A stretch of 64,000 bases of DNA from Atkinsonella hypoxylon (taxonomy: Eukaryota; Ascomycota; Sordariomycetes; Hypocreales; Clavicipitaceae), in assembly GCA_000729835.1 (NCBI GenBank), contig JFHB01000107.1:38781-102780 (forward strand). The letters are read 5' to 3'. A model generated the notes under the pieces. The model was not told the DNA's origin. It worked only from the letters and a program-made list of their open reading frames with translations, and made no database searches. The translations under genes were made by a program, and so were the position numbers. This document shows, in pieces, positions 36,803-47,160 of this stretch (the stretch's first letter is position 1; every line of letters begins with the position of its first letter).

Positions 36803-37509
36803 TATTGAAAATAATAGGGATTACAGGACTAGATATCTAAGAGGGTAGTGGTCTCTTAGATTTAGCACCTATAATTGCTCCTAGCAATTATCACGTAGTG
36901 GAAGCAGCAGCGGCCTAAATCAAGCTGTAGTATATAGTATAGATCACGTAGAGGCAATAGATAACTGTAATAGTAGTATCTTTATATTAAGAGTGCTGTA
37001 ACAAACTTAATAAGGGTAGAATCTTAAATCTTTCTAGTCCCTTATAGACCTACTAACTATATTAGCGGGCTGTAGTCGCTAGAAGGGGCTTATAGGCCAC
37101 TTTATAATTTCCGCAAAAAGATTTACTATATAAAAACAAAAAAAATCAACTTATAGCTATACAAACGAGACGCTTATATGCACAATTTAACAAATTCTAC
37201 TAATAACAAGCAACCCTTATAAGCAACTCTATCTAACAATTATACTATTAGATAGCCCTAATTCTTAGCTTTTAAATAGTATACTTCTTGAATTTCTACT
37301 ATTGCTAGTTGTAGAGAAAATCGCTGTTAAAGTTGACTATAGGTTAGGCAACTTTGCTTTAGTCGATTCTAGATGTTTTGCATCTAGTAATAGCGATATC
37401 TCTACTAAAAATCAACGTAACAAGACCTAGTTAGGGTCATGTGATAGAGCAACTAACAGGCAACTAGCAAGCATAAAAATAGGCTATACAGGGTAGCTTA
37501 TTTTTAACA
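36803..37509 (-). repeat. 5' LTR of copia A4
   Basis: This 707-bp LTR is the partner of 29674-30380. It ends TTTTTAACA and is followed by the duplicated GCTTT. Confidence 0.94.
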
Positions 37510-37514
37510 GCTTT

Positions 37515-38029
37515 ATAAGCTTATTTGTGACTAGGGAGGTATTATGTTGCAGTAGGGTTACCCCTTTGCGCTCTTATATTAGCTTTACAAGGGATGCTAT
37601 ATGCAGATTTTCTCTATAAGAGTGTATATCGCCTAGATATATAGATAGTTTAAGTAAGCAAGCGCGTAAGCAGCTTTTGCTGGTTCTTTTTTTTAGCCTT
37701 TATCTCTTTTAATTAATTAATATCTTTTAACCTATTTTTATTTACAATACTTAATACTTTAGAAACATTACTTTACTACTGCTAATGCTTTCCCTAACTC
37801 TTTAATACGTTTAGCTCCTTTTGCGCATATATATCTTCTAAGCTACAATTAATATTTTATTTCCGCCTTTATTAATTATTTAATCTTCTTGCCTACTATC
37901 GTTTAGTAGCACGCACTAATAAATATCTCGCTCTCTGCCGATCCTCTTCGATCTTAACGTGCACTACATCATTACCTGCTTTAGTGTAGGCTGCATAGTT
38001 ATTTGGGGGTTTAGTTTTAAGACAACAAA
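37515..38029 (+). mobile_element. Repeat E1, 3' terminal part
   Basis: E1 resumes after copia A4. This 3' stretch of about 510 bp runs from about GTGACTAGGGAGGTATT to GTTTTAAGACAACAAA. It is shared with E2 (39389-39898) and E3 (53180-54133). It is noncoding as far as I can see. E1 ends directly against the start of E2. The TG...CA-like ends would also allow this piece to be an LTR, but no 5' partner is visible. Confidence 0.6.
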
Positions 38030-39898
38030 ATACCTATTTATCCTTCTTAATATAGATGCTTTATTGTTTAGTTAGGTATCTTCTAATTAATCTTATTAGC
38101 AATAGCTTATATAATATACCTTACACTTAATATAGCAACTATAGGATTACTTAAACGTTAAAGAACAAATTTAAACTACACTTTTGCAACTAAGTTATAA
38201 CTAACAACTCTATTAATTAGTCTTATAACTACTATAAAGGTACTAATAGAGTTATAATAGTCTTGCGTATAATAGCAGTAAATAAGCTTAGTTTTATAAA
38301 TAGATATATAGTTATTAAAAAAGCTAAAACTATAGGCTTTAACCTTAGCTACCTCTAGGAAGATACTATAAAGCGTTTTATCTTAAAATATTACTTATAA
38401 ACAACTAATAGTAGAATTTCTATTCTAAAGGAGCTTAATGCCTAAAAATTTACCTTAAGCAATTATAATTAAGTAATTAAATAGTTAATAGAGGTTAATA
38501 GATAAATGCTTATATAACTTTAGAAGAATTAATTTATTGCTAGTATTTAGTTTAATAGTAATCCTATTATCTATAATAGAACTATTAAAGTAGCAATAGC
38601 AGTAAGGGAACAGCGTTTACATCCTCTAATGTAGATAAGTAAGCCTAGCTAGGCTCTTATACATTATAAGCTACTCTCTTTTGCATAAAAGAAGTCTTTA
38701 ATTATAACGTTTAAGGTGTTACTACAGCCTATAACTAATTTATAAAGCCCTTTATTATTACTACTACTAAATAATTTAAAGGTTTCTACTAGAATTTCTA
38801 GTATACTATAAGATCTTATTTAAAAAGATTAAATAGAATCTTACAGTAAAGACTAGCTTCTACAATAATTAAGGGACTTAAAGCATTAGCTGCTGTCTTT
38901 ATATTTTATAGAACTATTAGTATAGAAGTAGAAGTTTAAGTAAACCAATAAAGAGGTTATAAAGGCAGCAAAATAAACGCTTAAAGCTAGAGAATACTAT
39001 ACTATAAAGGATTAAATAGAAGTATTAGCTTAAAGATATATTGCTAAATAGCCTATAATAGCCTATAATCCTATTACTAATATAAACCTTAATGTTATAC
39101 TACTAGCTCTCTTATATTTTAGCGCTTAGCAAGAGATAATTAAAGTAAATAAAAGATACTAATTAATTATATCTAGAGCAACTAAATAAAGTGTAAATTG
39201 CTAAAAAAGAGTTACTTATTGTAAAGGAAAACGCCTAGCTATAAGGACACTATTACTAGTAAGAGGGACGCTACTATATACACTAAAGACGCTAAAGCTA
39301 TTATAAGAGATAAGGGGATTAGGACTTTAGGATTAAGGGAATTAGCTAGAGAGTTAAGTTACTTATAAGTCTTACTTTATAAGCTTATTTATAACTAGGG
39401 AGGTATTGTGTTATAGTAGGGTTACCCCCTTACGTTCTAATATTAGCTTTATAAGGGATACTATATATAGATTTTCCCTATAAGAGTGCATATCGCCTAG
39501 ATATATAGATAGTCTAAAAAAAAAAGAAAAAAAAAGTATAAGTAGCTTTTACTAGCTCTTTTTAGCCTTTATCTCTTTTAATTAATTAATATCTTTTAGC
39601 CTATTTTAATTTACAATACTTAACACTTAAGAAACCTTACTTTACTACTACTAATACTTTCTATAACACTTTAATATATTTAGCTCTTTTTACGTGTGTA
39701 TATCTTCTAAGCTATAGTTAATATTTTATTTCTGCCTTTTCTAACTATTTAATCTTCTTGCCTGCTATTATTTAATAGTATATATAGGCAAATATCTCGC
39801 TCTTTACTAATCCTCTTCGATCTTAACATGCGCTGCATCGTTATCTGCTTTAGTGTAGGCTGCATAATCATTTAGGGGTTTGGTTTTGAGGCAACAAA
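38030..39898 (+). mobile_element. Repeat E2, longest uninterrupted copy
   Basis: This 1869-bp unit starts ATACCTATTTATCC, as does E3, and ends TTTTGAGGCAACAAA. One frame runs through about 38035-39370 with only TAG/TAA breaks (for example VNKLSFINRYIVIKKAKTIG near 38280-38340, then the block shared with E1). No terminal inverted repeat or target duplication could be found. Its right neighbour begins in the middle of a gypsy integrase, so E appears to sit inside the H element. The product is not recognised. Confidence 0.6.
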
Positions 39899-40640
39899 GT
39901 AGAAGCGCGCTCTATACAGTATGCTAATGTTGTAGCTATTTAGAAATTCCTAATAAAGCTAATTATACAATTTAGAGTCTTCTAATTTCTAGTTTTTAAT
40001 AAAGAACTAGAAATATATAGAAATCTTAAAAAAGCAGTTAAAGCTATTAGGATTAAAGGGATTAAGACATTAGTGTACAATCTAAAAGCTAATTTACCTA
40101 TTAAAGCTAGTTATTAAACGCTTATATTTGCCCTTTTAAAGATAGAAGGTTTTAACAGAAAGTAGTTTAAATTGCTAAATAAGGCACTATTAGTAGACTA
40201 TATAGCTGTATAAGTGTTGTATAGTAAATCTACTTTCTACCTAATTTATAGTTAAGAGCTTATTCTTCCTTTAGAAGTTAAATTTCCTACTTAAAGGTTA
40301 ATTAATTAGTTAGAAGTTACAATAATGTAAGATCTCTTTTAAGCAAGAGTTAGAATACTAGAGCAAAAGGAAGTAGATATTTAGAAGGCTTACGCAAAAG
40401 TCTTTACATTTAGGCAATACTTAGCTAATTAAATAAATTAAAATTAAGAGGCATTATTATAAAAAGAGAAAAGATTAATTAGTTCTAGAAGATCTAGTTC
40501 TTATATATAATATATAAAGGGTTATAGATATATTAATAAAGAAGAAGTTAGCAATATAATAGAATAGTTCTTTTAAGGTGTACAGCTAGGCAAAAGTTAC
40601 TAGCGCTTACTATTTAGAGACCCTAAATAGTATAGTACTT
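39899..40640 (+). pseudogene. Gypsy integrase, C-terminal half (element H)
   Basis: The plus-strand frame matches the second half of a Ty3/gypsy integrase: the core from ANVVA (39930) through FLVFNKELE (where relatives have an Asp-Gly-Gly-Glu-Asn block), GIKGIKTLVYNLKANLPIKA with the region of the catalytic Glu (about 40050-40115), and then SKSTFYLIYSQELILPLEVKFPTQR (about 40225-40300), the usual tail motif. The N-terminal half is absent because repeat E2 abuts it. Together with 26532-28513 it makes one interrupted H element. TAG/TAA breaks are frequent. Confidence 0.78.
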
Positions 40641-41377
40641 AATAAGAATATTTCTAGGGATTATATTAAGAAGTTTAGGCTAGATCTAAAGAGATAGTAG
40701 ACTTTTACTGCTAATAAATAGCTCTATACCTTATAATATACTGCTTAATATAGCAAAGATAATAGTAACTTTAAGCAAAATACTAATAAATTACAACCTA
40801 CTAATGCTTAGTATAATATATTAGATTAAATAGTTTTTAAGAACTATATATTACAGCTGTACTAAAGAGAGAATTATAAGGATAATAACGCTAAAGTAGA
40901 CCTTCTGCTATAACGTTATCTAAAGTATATAATAGAAGTTTATTTACTAATAATACCTAAAGAAGAGCGTAGAAGCTATAAGGAGATTAATAACATTATT
41001 TAATCTTAATAATTTGCCTATAACTTTACTAAGATATATAACTTATTATAGCTTTTATAAAAGCTAATACTATAGTTTTTATATCTTTAGCTTTAAGGAG
41101 GAAGAAGGTTAAGTTTATTTATTTATATATTTAAAACTAACTAAGATTTAATAATAGTATATTAAAATTATTTAAGGATTTAAAGCTAATTAGAATTAAG
41201 ACTATAAGCCTAAATTAAATAGAATATATAAAAAGTTTTTAAAAACTACTAAAAATAAGTATAGTTCTATTCTATTTTAACTAAAGAGGCTACTTAGCCT
41301 TTACCTTTTTTCTTTTATTTTTTATCTTTTAACTTAAGTAATTTACACTTAATCTTCTAGTAAGTTCTTAGTAGTTC
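40641..41377 (+). other. Decayed sequence downstream of the H integrase
   Basis: One frame (around 40690-41300) reads without TGA, for example NILDQIVFKNYILQLYQREN near 40810-40870 and IPKEERRSYKEINNIIQ near 40960-41010, so it was probably coding. I do not recognise the protein. It ends at the target duplication AGTTC (41373-41377) of a solo LTR. The last 100 bp are T-rich. Confidence 0.45.
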
Positions 41378-41700
41378 TGTAATGGACTGACCTAGTGGCT
41401 GCTGCTAACTAGCGTCTATAATGAGAACTATAATTATAGGGAGGAAGGGAGGAAGAGAGAAGGAACTAGAAGCCTCCCTATGCCCCTGTACTATATATCT
41501 AGGGGTAGGTCTATCCCCTTAGGAGCCCCTTTTAGTATATGCTCTATAGCCGAGGTCCTCTCTCTAGAGCCCAGTAAAGCCTAGCTAACCCCTAGATAAA
41601 TGCAGCTCGCTCCTATCCCTTTACCTATATAGACCTCTGTCCCTCTCCTGCTGTCCTCTCTCTACTGAAAGACCCGAGCCTAAGGCTCGAGTCTATAACA
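41378..41700 (-). repeat. Solo LTR of gypsy family G
   Basis: This is a lone 323-bp LTR from TGTAATGGACTGACC to GAGTCTATAACA with a perfect 5-bp duplication AGTTC on both sides (41373-41377, 41701-41705). It is the product of LTR-LTR recombination of a full element. It is distinctly less mutated than the LTRs of the full-length copies. The hairpin CGAGCC TAA GGCTCG is at about 41675-41690. Confidence 0.95.
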
Positions 41701-41705
41701 AGTTC

Positions 41706-41937
41706 TAATGTTTAAGGGAAAGAATAAGGAATGTTAATAGCTATAAAGGGAGAAAGATTCTTATAAAGAACCTTCTAAAGCCTTAAAAGGGTAAATAGTT
41801 AATCTACTTAGTCTTTACCCTAAAATGTTACAAAAGGAGCATTATAGTAAATCTAACTATAGTTACTATAACCTTTTGTAAATTACTACTTATAGCTTAC
41901 AGCAGTAGAGCTACTCTAGATGCAATTACTTTATAAG
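41706..41937 (+). other. Unassigned decayed sequence between two G insertions
   Basis: This 232-bp host stretch lies between the solo LTR and gypsy G2 and continues at 50016. I see no motif. It is probably part of H or of the X-containing unit. Confidence 0.4.
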
Positions 41938-42260
41938 TGTTATGGACTTAAGCCTTAGGCTTAGGTCTTTCAGTAGAGGGAGGACAGCAGGAGAGGGACA
42001 GAGGTCTATATAGGTAAAGGGATAGAAGCGAGCTGCATTTATTTAGGGGTTAGCTAAACTTCACTAGGCCCTAGAGAGAGGACCTTAGCTATAGAGTATA
42101 TACTAAAAGGGGCTCCTAAGGGGATAGACCTACCTCTAAATATATAGTATAAGGGTATAGAGAGGCTTCTAGTTCCTTCTCTCTTCCTCCTTTTCTCTCT
42201 ATAATTATAGTTCTTATTATAGACACTAGTTAGCAGCTACTACTAAGTTAGTTTATTATA
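41938..42260 (+). repeat. 5' LTR of gypsy G2
   Basis: This 323-bp LTR begins TGTTATGGACTTAAGCC and ends in a mutated form of GTCAGTCCATTACA. Its outer (left) end is less mutated than the same part of the 3' LTR, while its inner end is more mutated. Confidence 0.94.
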
Positions 42261-42329
42261 TACTATAATTATTCTATAGATAGAACACTAGTGAGAACAA
42301 TATTATTTAGTTATAGCAATAAGGGCCTA

Positions 42330-45300
42330 GCTAGTTAGCCTAAGCACTCTTTTAACCTCTATAGAGAGGTAGGGAAAAATATAGAAGGAATTAGCTAAAA
42401 AGCAGTAGAAATTATAGCACTTTATAAATTAGTTAAGAGCTAATCTCTATAGATAAAGGAACTATAATACTTTATAATAAACTATATATAGAAAGAAGAG
42501 CAGCTTTAAGCTGCAGTAAGCTAGTAGCTAGAGGAACCTAAATAGAAGCCTCTACCTATAGTAAACCCTTACAATAGAAATAAATAGAGCTTTTAGGCCT
42601 AGTAAATAGTAATTACCTAAAAGCTCTAGGCTAATAGTGCCTTTATAGGTATAATATAGAACTAGTAGTACTATCTATACTAAAGCTTATTGCCTAAGGT
42701 TTAGTAAAGAGTAGCTACCTATTATAAAATAGGTAAAGTAAGGGGATATAATATATAGAGGTTCCTTAATTACTTAAAATTAGTCTTTATAGATCCTTAT
42801 TAATAGAACTAGGCCCTAATTAAGCTTAATTAGCTTTAATAGAGTAATAATAAGTAGTTTATAGAATTCTATATTTATTTTAAGGAGAAAATTACGCTAG
42901 TAGAAAGGGCTAACTAGAATAATAGCGTAAAGTTAGCTAAGTTATAAATAGCGCTTAATAAGGAAATAAAGGATTATAGTGTAAAGAGAGATATTCTCTA
43001 TTATAACTACCTTTAAGCAATAGAGCGCTACTGCAGTATTATATTAAACCTTAAGTTATATTGCATTAAGGAATAACACTAGCTAAAATATAGCTTTAGC
43101 GCTAAAGGGCCTTAGAATAGCAACACTAAAATAACTAAGGTTAATGCTATAGAAACCTAATAGAGACAGAAAAAGAGCGTAAAGAAATCTAGAGTAAAAT
43201 AACTAAATAAGAATACTCTATAAGTAAAGTAGGTATTTAAGGCTAAACTTAAAAAATATTAATAAAAGAGGTAATACCTTTAGTGTAAGTTGTTTTAACA
43301 CTATATTTAAGGATATAGATAGTAACTAGTAAAATATAAGCTAGAGTTAACTAATATATAAGCAGTAGCAATAGATAATATATAGAAGAAGAACTTTAAT
43401 AAGTTAGAAAAAGGCTTACCCTTAGCCTTAAGCTTAGTATAGAGGTAAAAGTAATATAAACAATATAATAACTCTTATTTAGTAAGCAGCTAAAAGAAGA
43501 ATATAGAGAGATAACTAAGAAAATAGATATATTACTATTCCTTATCTCTATACTCTTTAACTAACTATTGTTCTATAATATATAAATAAATAGTAGGTAT
43601 AACTGCTTTACTACAGTAAGTAAGAGTTTAGTGCAACGCTTTAGCCTAAAGTAAGTTCTATTACTATATAAAAGAATAGTATAAACAGCAGTAAAGGTTA
43701 AATAGTAGTTCTATAATACTTACTAAAGAAGCGCCTTAATTGCTTCTTTAGTTTGCTTATAGGTAAATATTAATAGCTAGGTCTTTCTAGTAGTAGTCTA
43801 TATAATCCTAGGCTTAACTTAAGATTATATCTTTAGGAGCCTATAGTTAGCCTATAATAGAATTATTCTTAACGCTGCTAGCTAAAGCCTATTAGTAGGT
43901 AAGGCTAAGGGCCTTATAATTTAAGCAGTAGGAGCTTAAGGCATTAAGAACTTAATAAAGCTAATATTAGTAGCAGTTTATAGCGCTCTAATAAAATAGA
44001 GTAAAAGCTAAGAGGTTGCTATATATTTTATTACTATAAGCCTTTAGGAAATTACCTCTATATTATTGTTATAAATATCCCTAAAAGACCTTAATCTACT
44101 AATACTACTACTTAAATTAAAGGACTTTTATAATCTTTTTAAAGAAGAGAAGGCCTAAGGCCTTCTACTATATAAAGGGGGGCTAGATTACTATATTAAG
44201 CTAAAACAGCAGCTAAATAGCTCCTTACTGTTACTACTGTAGGCCTTACTGTATAATATACTGTAGAACTATTTATTAGAAATTAGGAAATAGATAATAG
44301 ACCTAATAGATAAAGGATAGATTTAAGCTAGCTTCTTTTTAGCAGTAGTATCTATTCTTTTAGCTAAAAAGCTAAGTAGAGAATAGTAATTCTATATTAA
44401 TTATTAAGCTCTTAATAAGATTATAGAATAGAATTATTACTTACTTCTCTTAATAAAGAAAACGCTTAAGTTATTATTAAAGGTACACTAGTTTACTAAA
44501 CTAAATATATAGTTAGCCTTCTATAGAATCTAGATAGTAAACAGTAAGAAGCACCTTATAGCGTTCTACACCTAGTTTAGCCTCTTTAAATAGCTAGTTT
44601 ACCTCTTTAGGTTAGTAAAGGCTCTTACTATATTTTAATAATACATTAATAGTGCACTAAAAGAGGCCCTTAGAGATTATATAATTGCTTATTTAAATAA
44701 CGTCCTTATTTACACTAAGGGTTCTAGGAAAAACTATATATATAAGGTATAGAGAATCCTAGAAAAGTTATAGTTAGTAAAGCTGCACTTAGATCTTAAG
44801 AAATACTGCTTTACTATAACTAAAGTTAAATACTTTAGCTTTATAGTTATAGTAAGAAAGAAGATATACTTAGATTTATAGAAAATTATAGCTATTTAGA
44901 AGTAGTAAGCTTCTACTAGGTTGTAAGGAATATAAAGCTTCCTTAGATTTATAAACTTCTACTGTAACTTTATATTAAATTTCTTAAATATTATAGAGCC
45001 TTTAGTTAACTTAATAAAGAAAGAAGTTCTATTTTAGTAGATAAAGAAATATAAGAGGTTATTTATAAGGCTTAAGGAGGCCTTTACTTTATACTTAGTC
45101 TTAACTTAATAGAACCCTAAGAAGGATATAGTAGTAGAGGCTAATTACTTAGGAGAGGCCCTTAGTAGCTATTTATTCTAATATAATAAAGCTAGTATAC
45201 TGCAGCCTATAGTATACTATTTAGCTAGGTTATCTCTAGCTTAATATAACTATACTATTTACAATAAAGAACTTTTAGCAATAATATCTTACCTTAAAGC

Positions 45301-47160
45301 TTAAGCAGTAGAGTTATAGAGAGTAATATATCCCTTTATAATTCTTATAGACTATAAGAATCTAGAATACTTTACGTCTTTATAAAAGATCTTTAAGCGT
45401 TAAGCTAAGTAGGTAGAGCTTCTCTCCCTCTTTAACTACTATCTACAATACTGCTTAAGGCTATAAGTAGAGCAACTAGATGCATTATTACAATAAGAGC
45501 AGGATTAAGATAAAGCAACGCTATAGATAGACTAGGTTCTTTAGCCTCTCTTTATTAGCTGCTTTAGCACTCTTTATAGAGATAAAGAGATAAAGAGAAG
45601 GAGAAGGTTATAGAGGATATTAGAGTAGAAATAGCTAGTAAAGTAACGCTAGAAAGTTAACTAGCTACAGCTTTATAGGTGCTAGCTAGAATAACGCTAT
45701 TTCTAAATAAACACTTATAAAGCTTATAGAACTAAGAAGTATAAAAAGACCTAATATACCTAATAAGGTTAAATGTAGTCTAAAAGGGAGAGAGAAGGTT
45801 TCTATTAAAGGTAAAAATATAAGAATAGATTGCAGACTATACCCTTAATGTATAAAGAGCACTAGTTTACTAGAGCTGCCTCTAGGTCCTTAAGTATAAG
45901 CTGTTAACTACTATACTAATATATAGAATATATAAGTTGCTAATATTAGGCTACCTAGAACAAAATACTACATTTTAGGCATTAATATACAACTATTACT
46001 AGAATAGGCTGTCCTAAGATATTGCTTAGTACATCTAAAACTACTACTATTATAGCAGCTAGAAAAGTAGAAGGTTATAGTAAGGCCTCTTGCAACCTAT
46101 TCTAGCGCTAGATAGGTACTAGTTATAGATCTCTATAGATTTTATAATACATTTACTAGCGCTAAACTAGGCTACACTCTCTTACCTAATAGTTATTACT
46201 AATTAACTTTTAAAGTATATACAGTTAAAGGCAATAACCTCTATAGAGGTAGAGAAATATATTTAGCAGTTTAAGTATTATTAGTAGTAGTTTTATAGGT
46301 TCTTAAAATAAATTATCTCTAACTATAGTTTAGATTAGTTAAGCACCTTTTAGACTACTCTCTATTGCCTTATTAGAATTAAATAATTACTATCTATATT
46401 CTATTACCTATAAATAAACAGTAAAATAAAGAGAGTTAATTAGGAAGTATAAGTAATCCTATAGGTTATAGTTGCCTTTTTACAGTTTAACTAGCCTAAA
46501 TATCTCTCTATATACTAGCTAGCTATTAACAATAGGAATTCCTTAGTGACTAATATAAGTTTAAACTAAGTAATATATAAGTATAATATAGACTTTATCT
46601 AAAAGCTTATAGATAAAGGGAAGTCCTAAGTCTTATATAAAGGGTAGGCTTTAGCGTTTCTTAAATAGCTATAAAAGAGTATAAATATTACTTAAGCTAT
46701 AATTAACTTTACTTAGTAGAGGCAGTAAGAACAGTTAAATAAAAGCTATAAGCTAGTAGAATAGTATAAGGTAGAGAACTTAGTTTAGCTAATGCTCTAT
46801 TACATTAAAATAAACTACTTAAGTTAAAAGCTTAATTAGGTTATAGTAAAGTATATAGTTATAAATATACTAATACCTTTAACTATAAAGTTAGATATTT
46901 TACTAGAAATTTACTTAGTTTTCTATATTAATCTTATTAAGTAAGCAGTAATAAACCCCTTACTTTTCTAGTAATTAGTAGACTTAAGGCCTAGTTTTAA
47001 GCTAACTGCAATAAATACTAATTTATCCCTTAAGGAGTATAGAGTAAAGGAAATTCTAGCTACTAAAAACGCCTTAAGCTAAGAAAGACACTATTAAGTG
47101 CTTATTAAGTAAGTAGAATTTATTTAACCTATATAGAAACTACTAAAGAACTTCTTTAAT
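42330..47160 (+). pseudogene. Decayed gypsy Gag-Pol with chromodomain (G2)
   Basis: Gag lies at about 42330-43500 and ends in a zinc-knuckle region. The reverse transcriptase is at about 44200-44950, with TKLNIQLAFYRIQI-like and FRLVKALTIF-like blocks and YLNN for YLDD at 44690-44701. RNase H is at 45080-45520. The integrase is at about 45800-46650, with a zinc-binding block and LQPILARYVLVIDLYRF-like or SIDFITHLPALN-like motifs depending on frame. The chromodomain is at 47035-47155 (EYRVKEILATKNAL, VLIK.VEFIQP). In family terms, the chromodomain directs integration to H3K9-methylated chromatin. Stops are TAG/TAA, nearly never TGA. Domain limits are approximate. Confidence 0.86.

Larger units (their letters stand above)
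29674..37509 (-). mobile_element. Copia A4, complete element
   Basis: This is a full-length minus-strand family-A element of 7836 bp. It has two 707-bp LTRs (29674-30380 and 36803-37509) and the target duplication GCTTT on both sides (29669-29673, 37510-37514). It has a polypurine tract next to the left LTR and an intact primer-binding site next to the right LTR. It lies within repeat E1. It is the best reference copy of the family in this window. Confidence 0.96.

Noticed and set aside
37515..38029. LTR of family E
   Set aside because: The TG...CA-like ends are suggestive, but no 5' copy precedes E2 or E3 with a primer-binding site, and no target duplication was found, so it is left as the 3' part of E.
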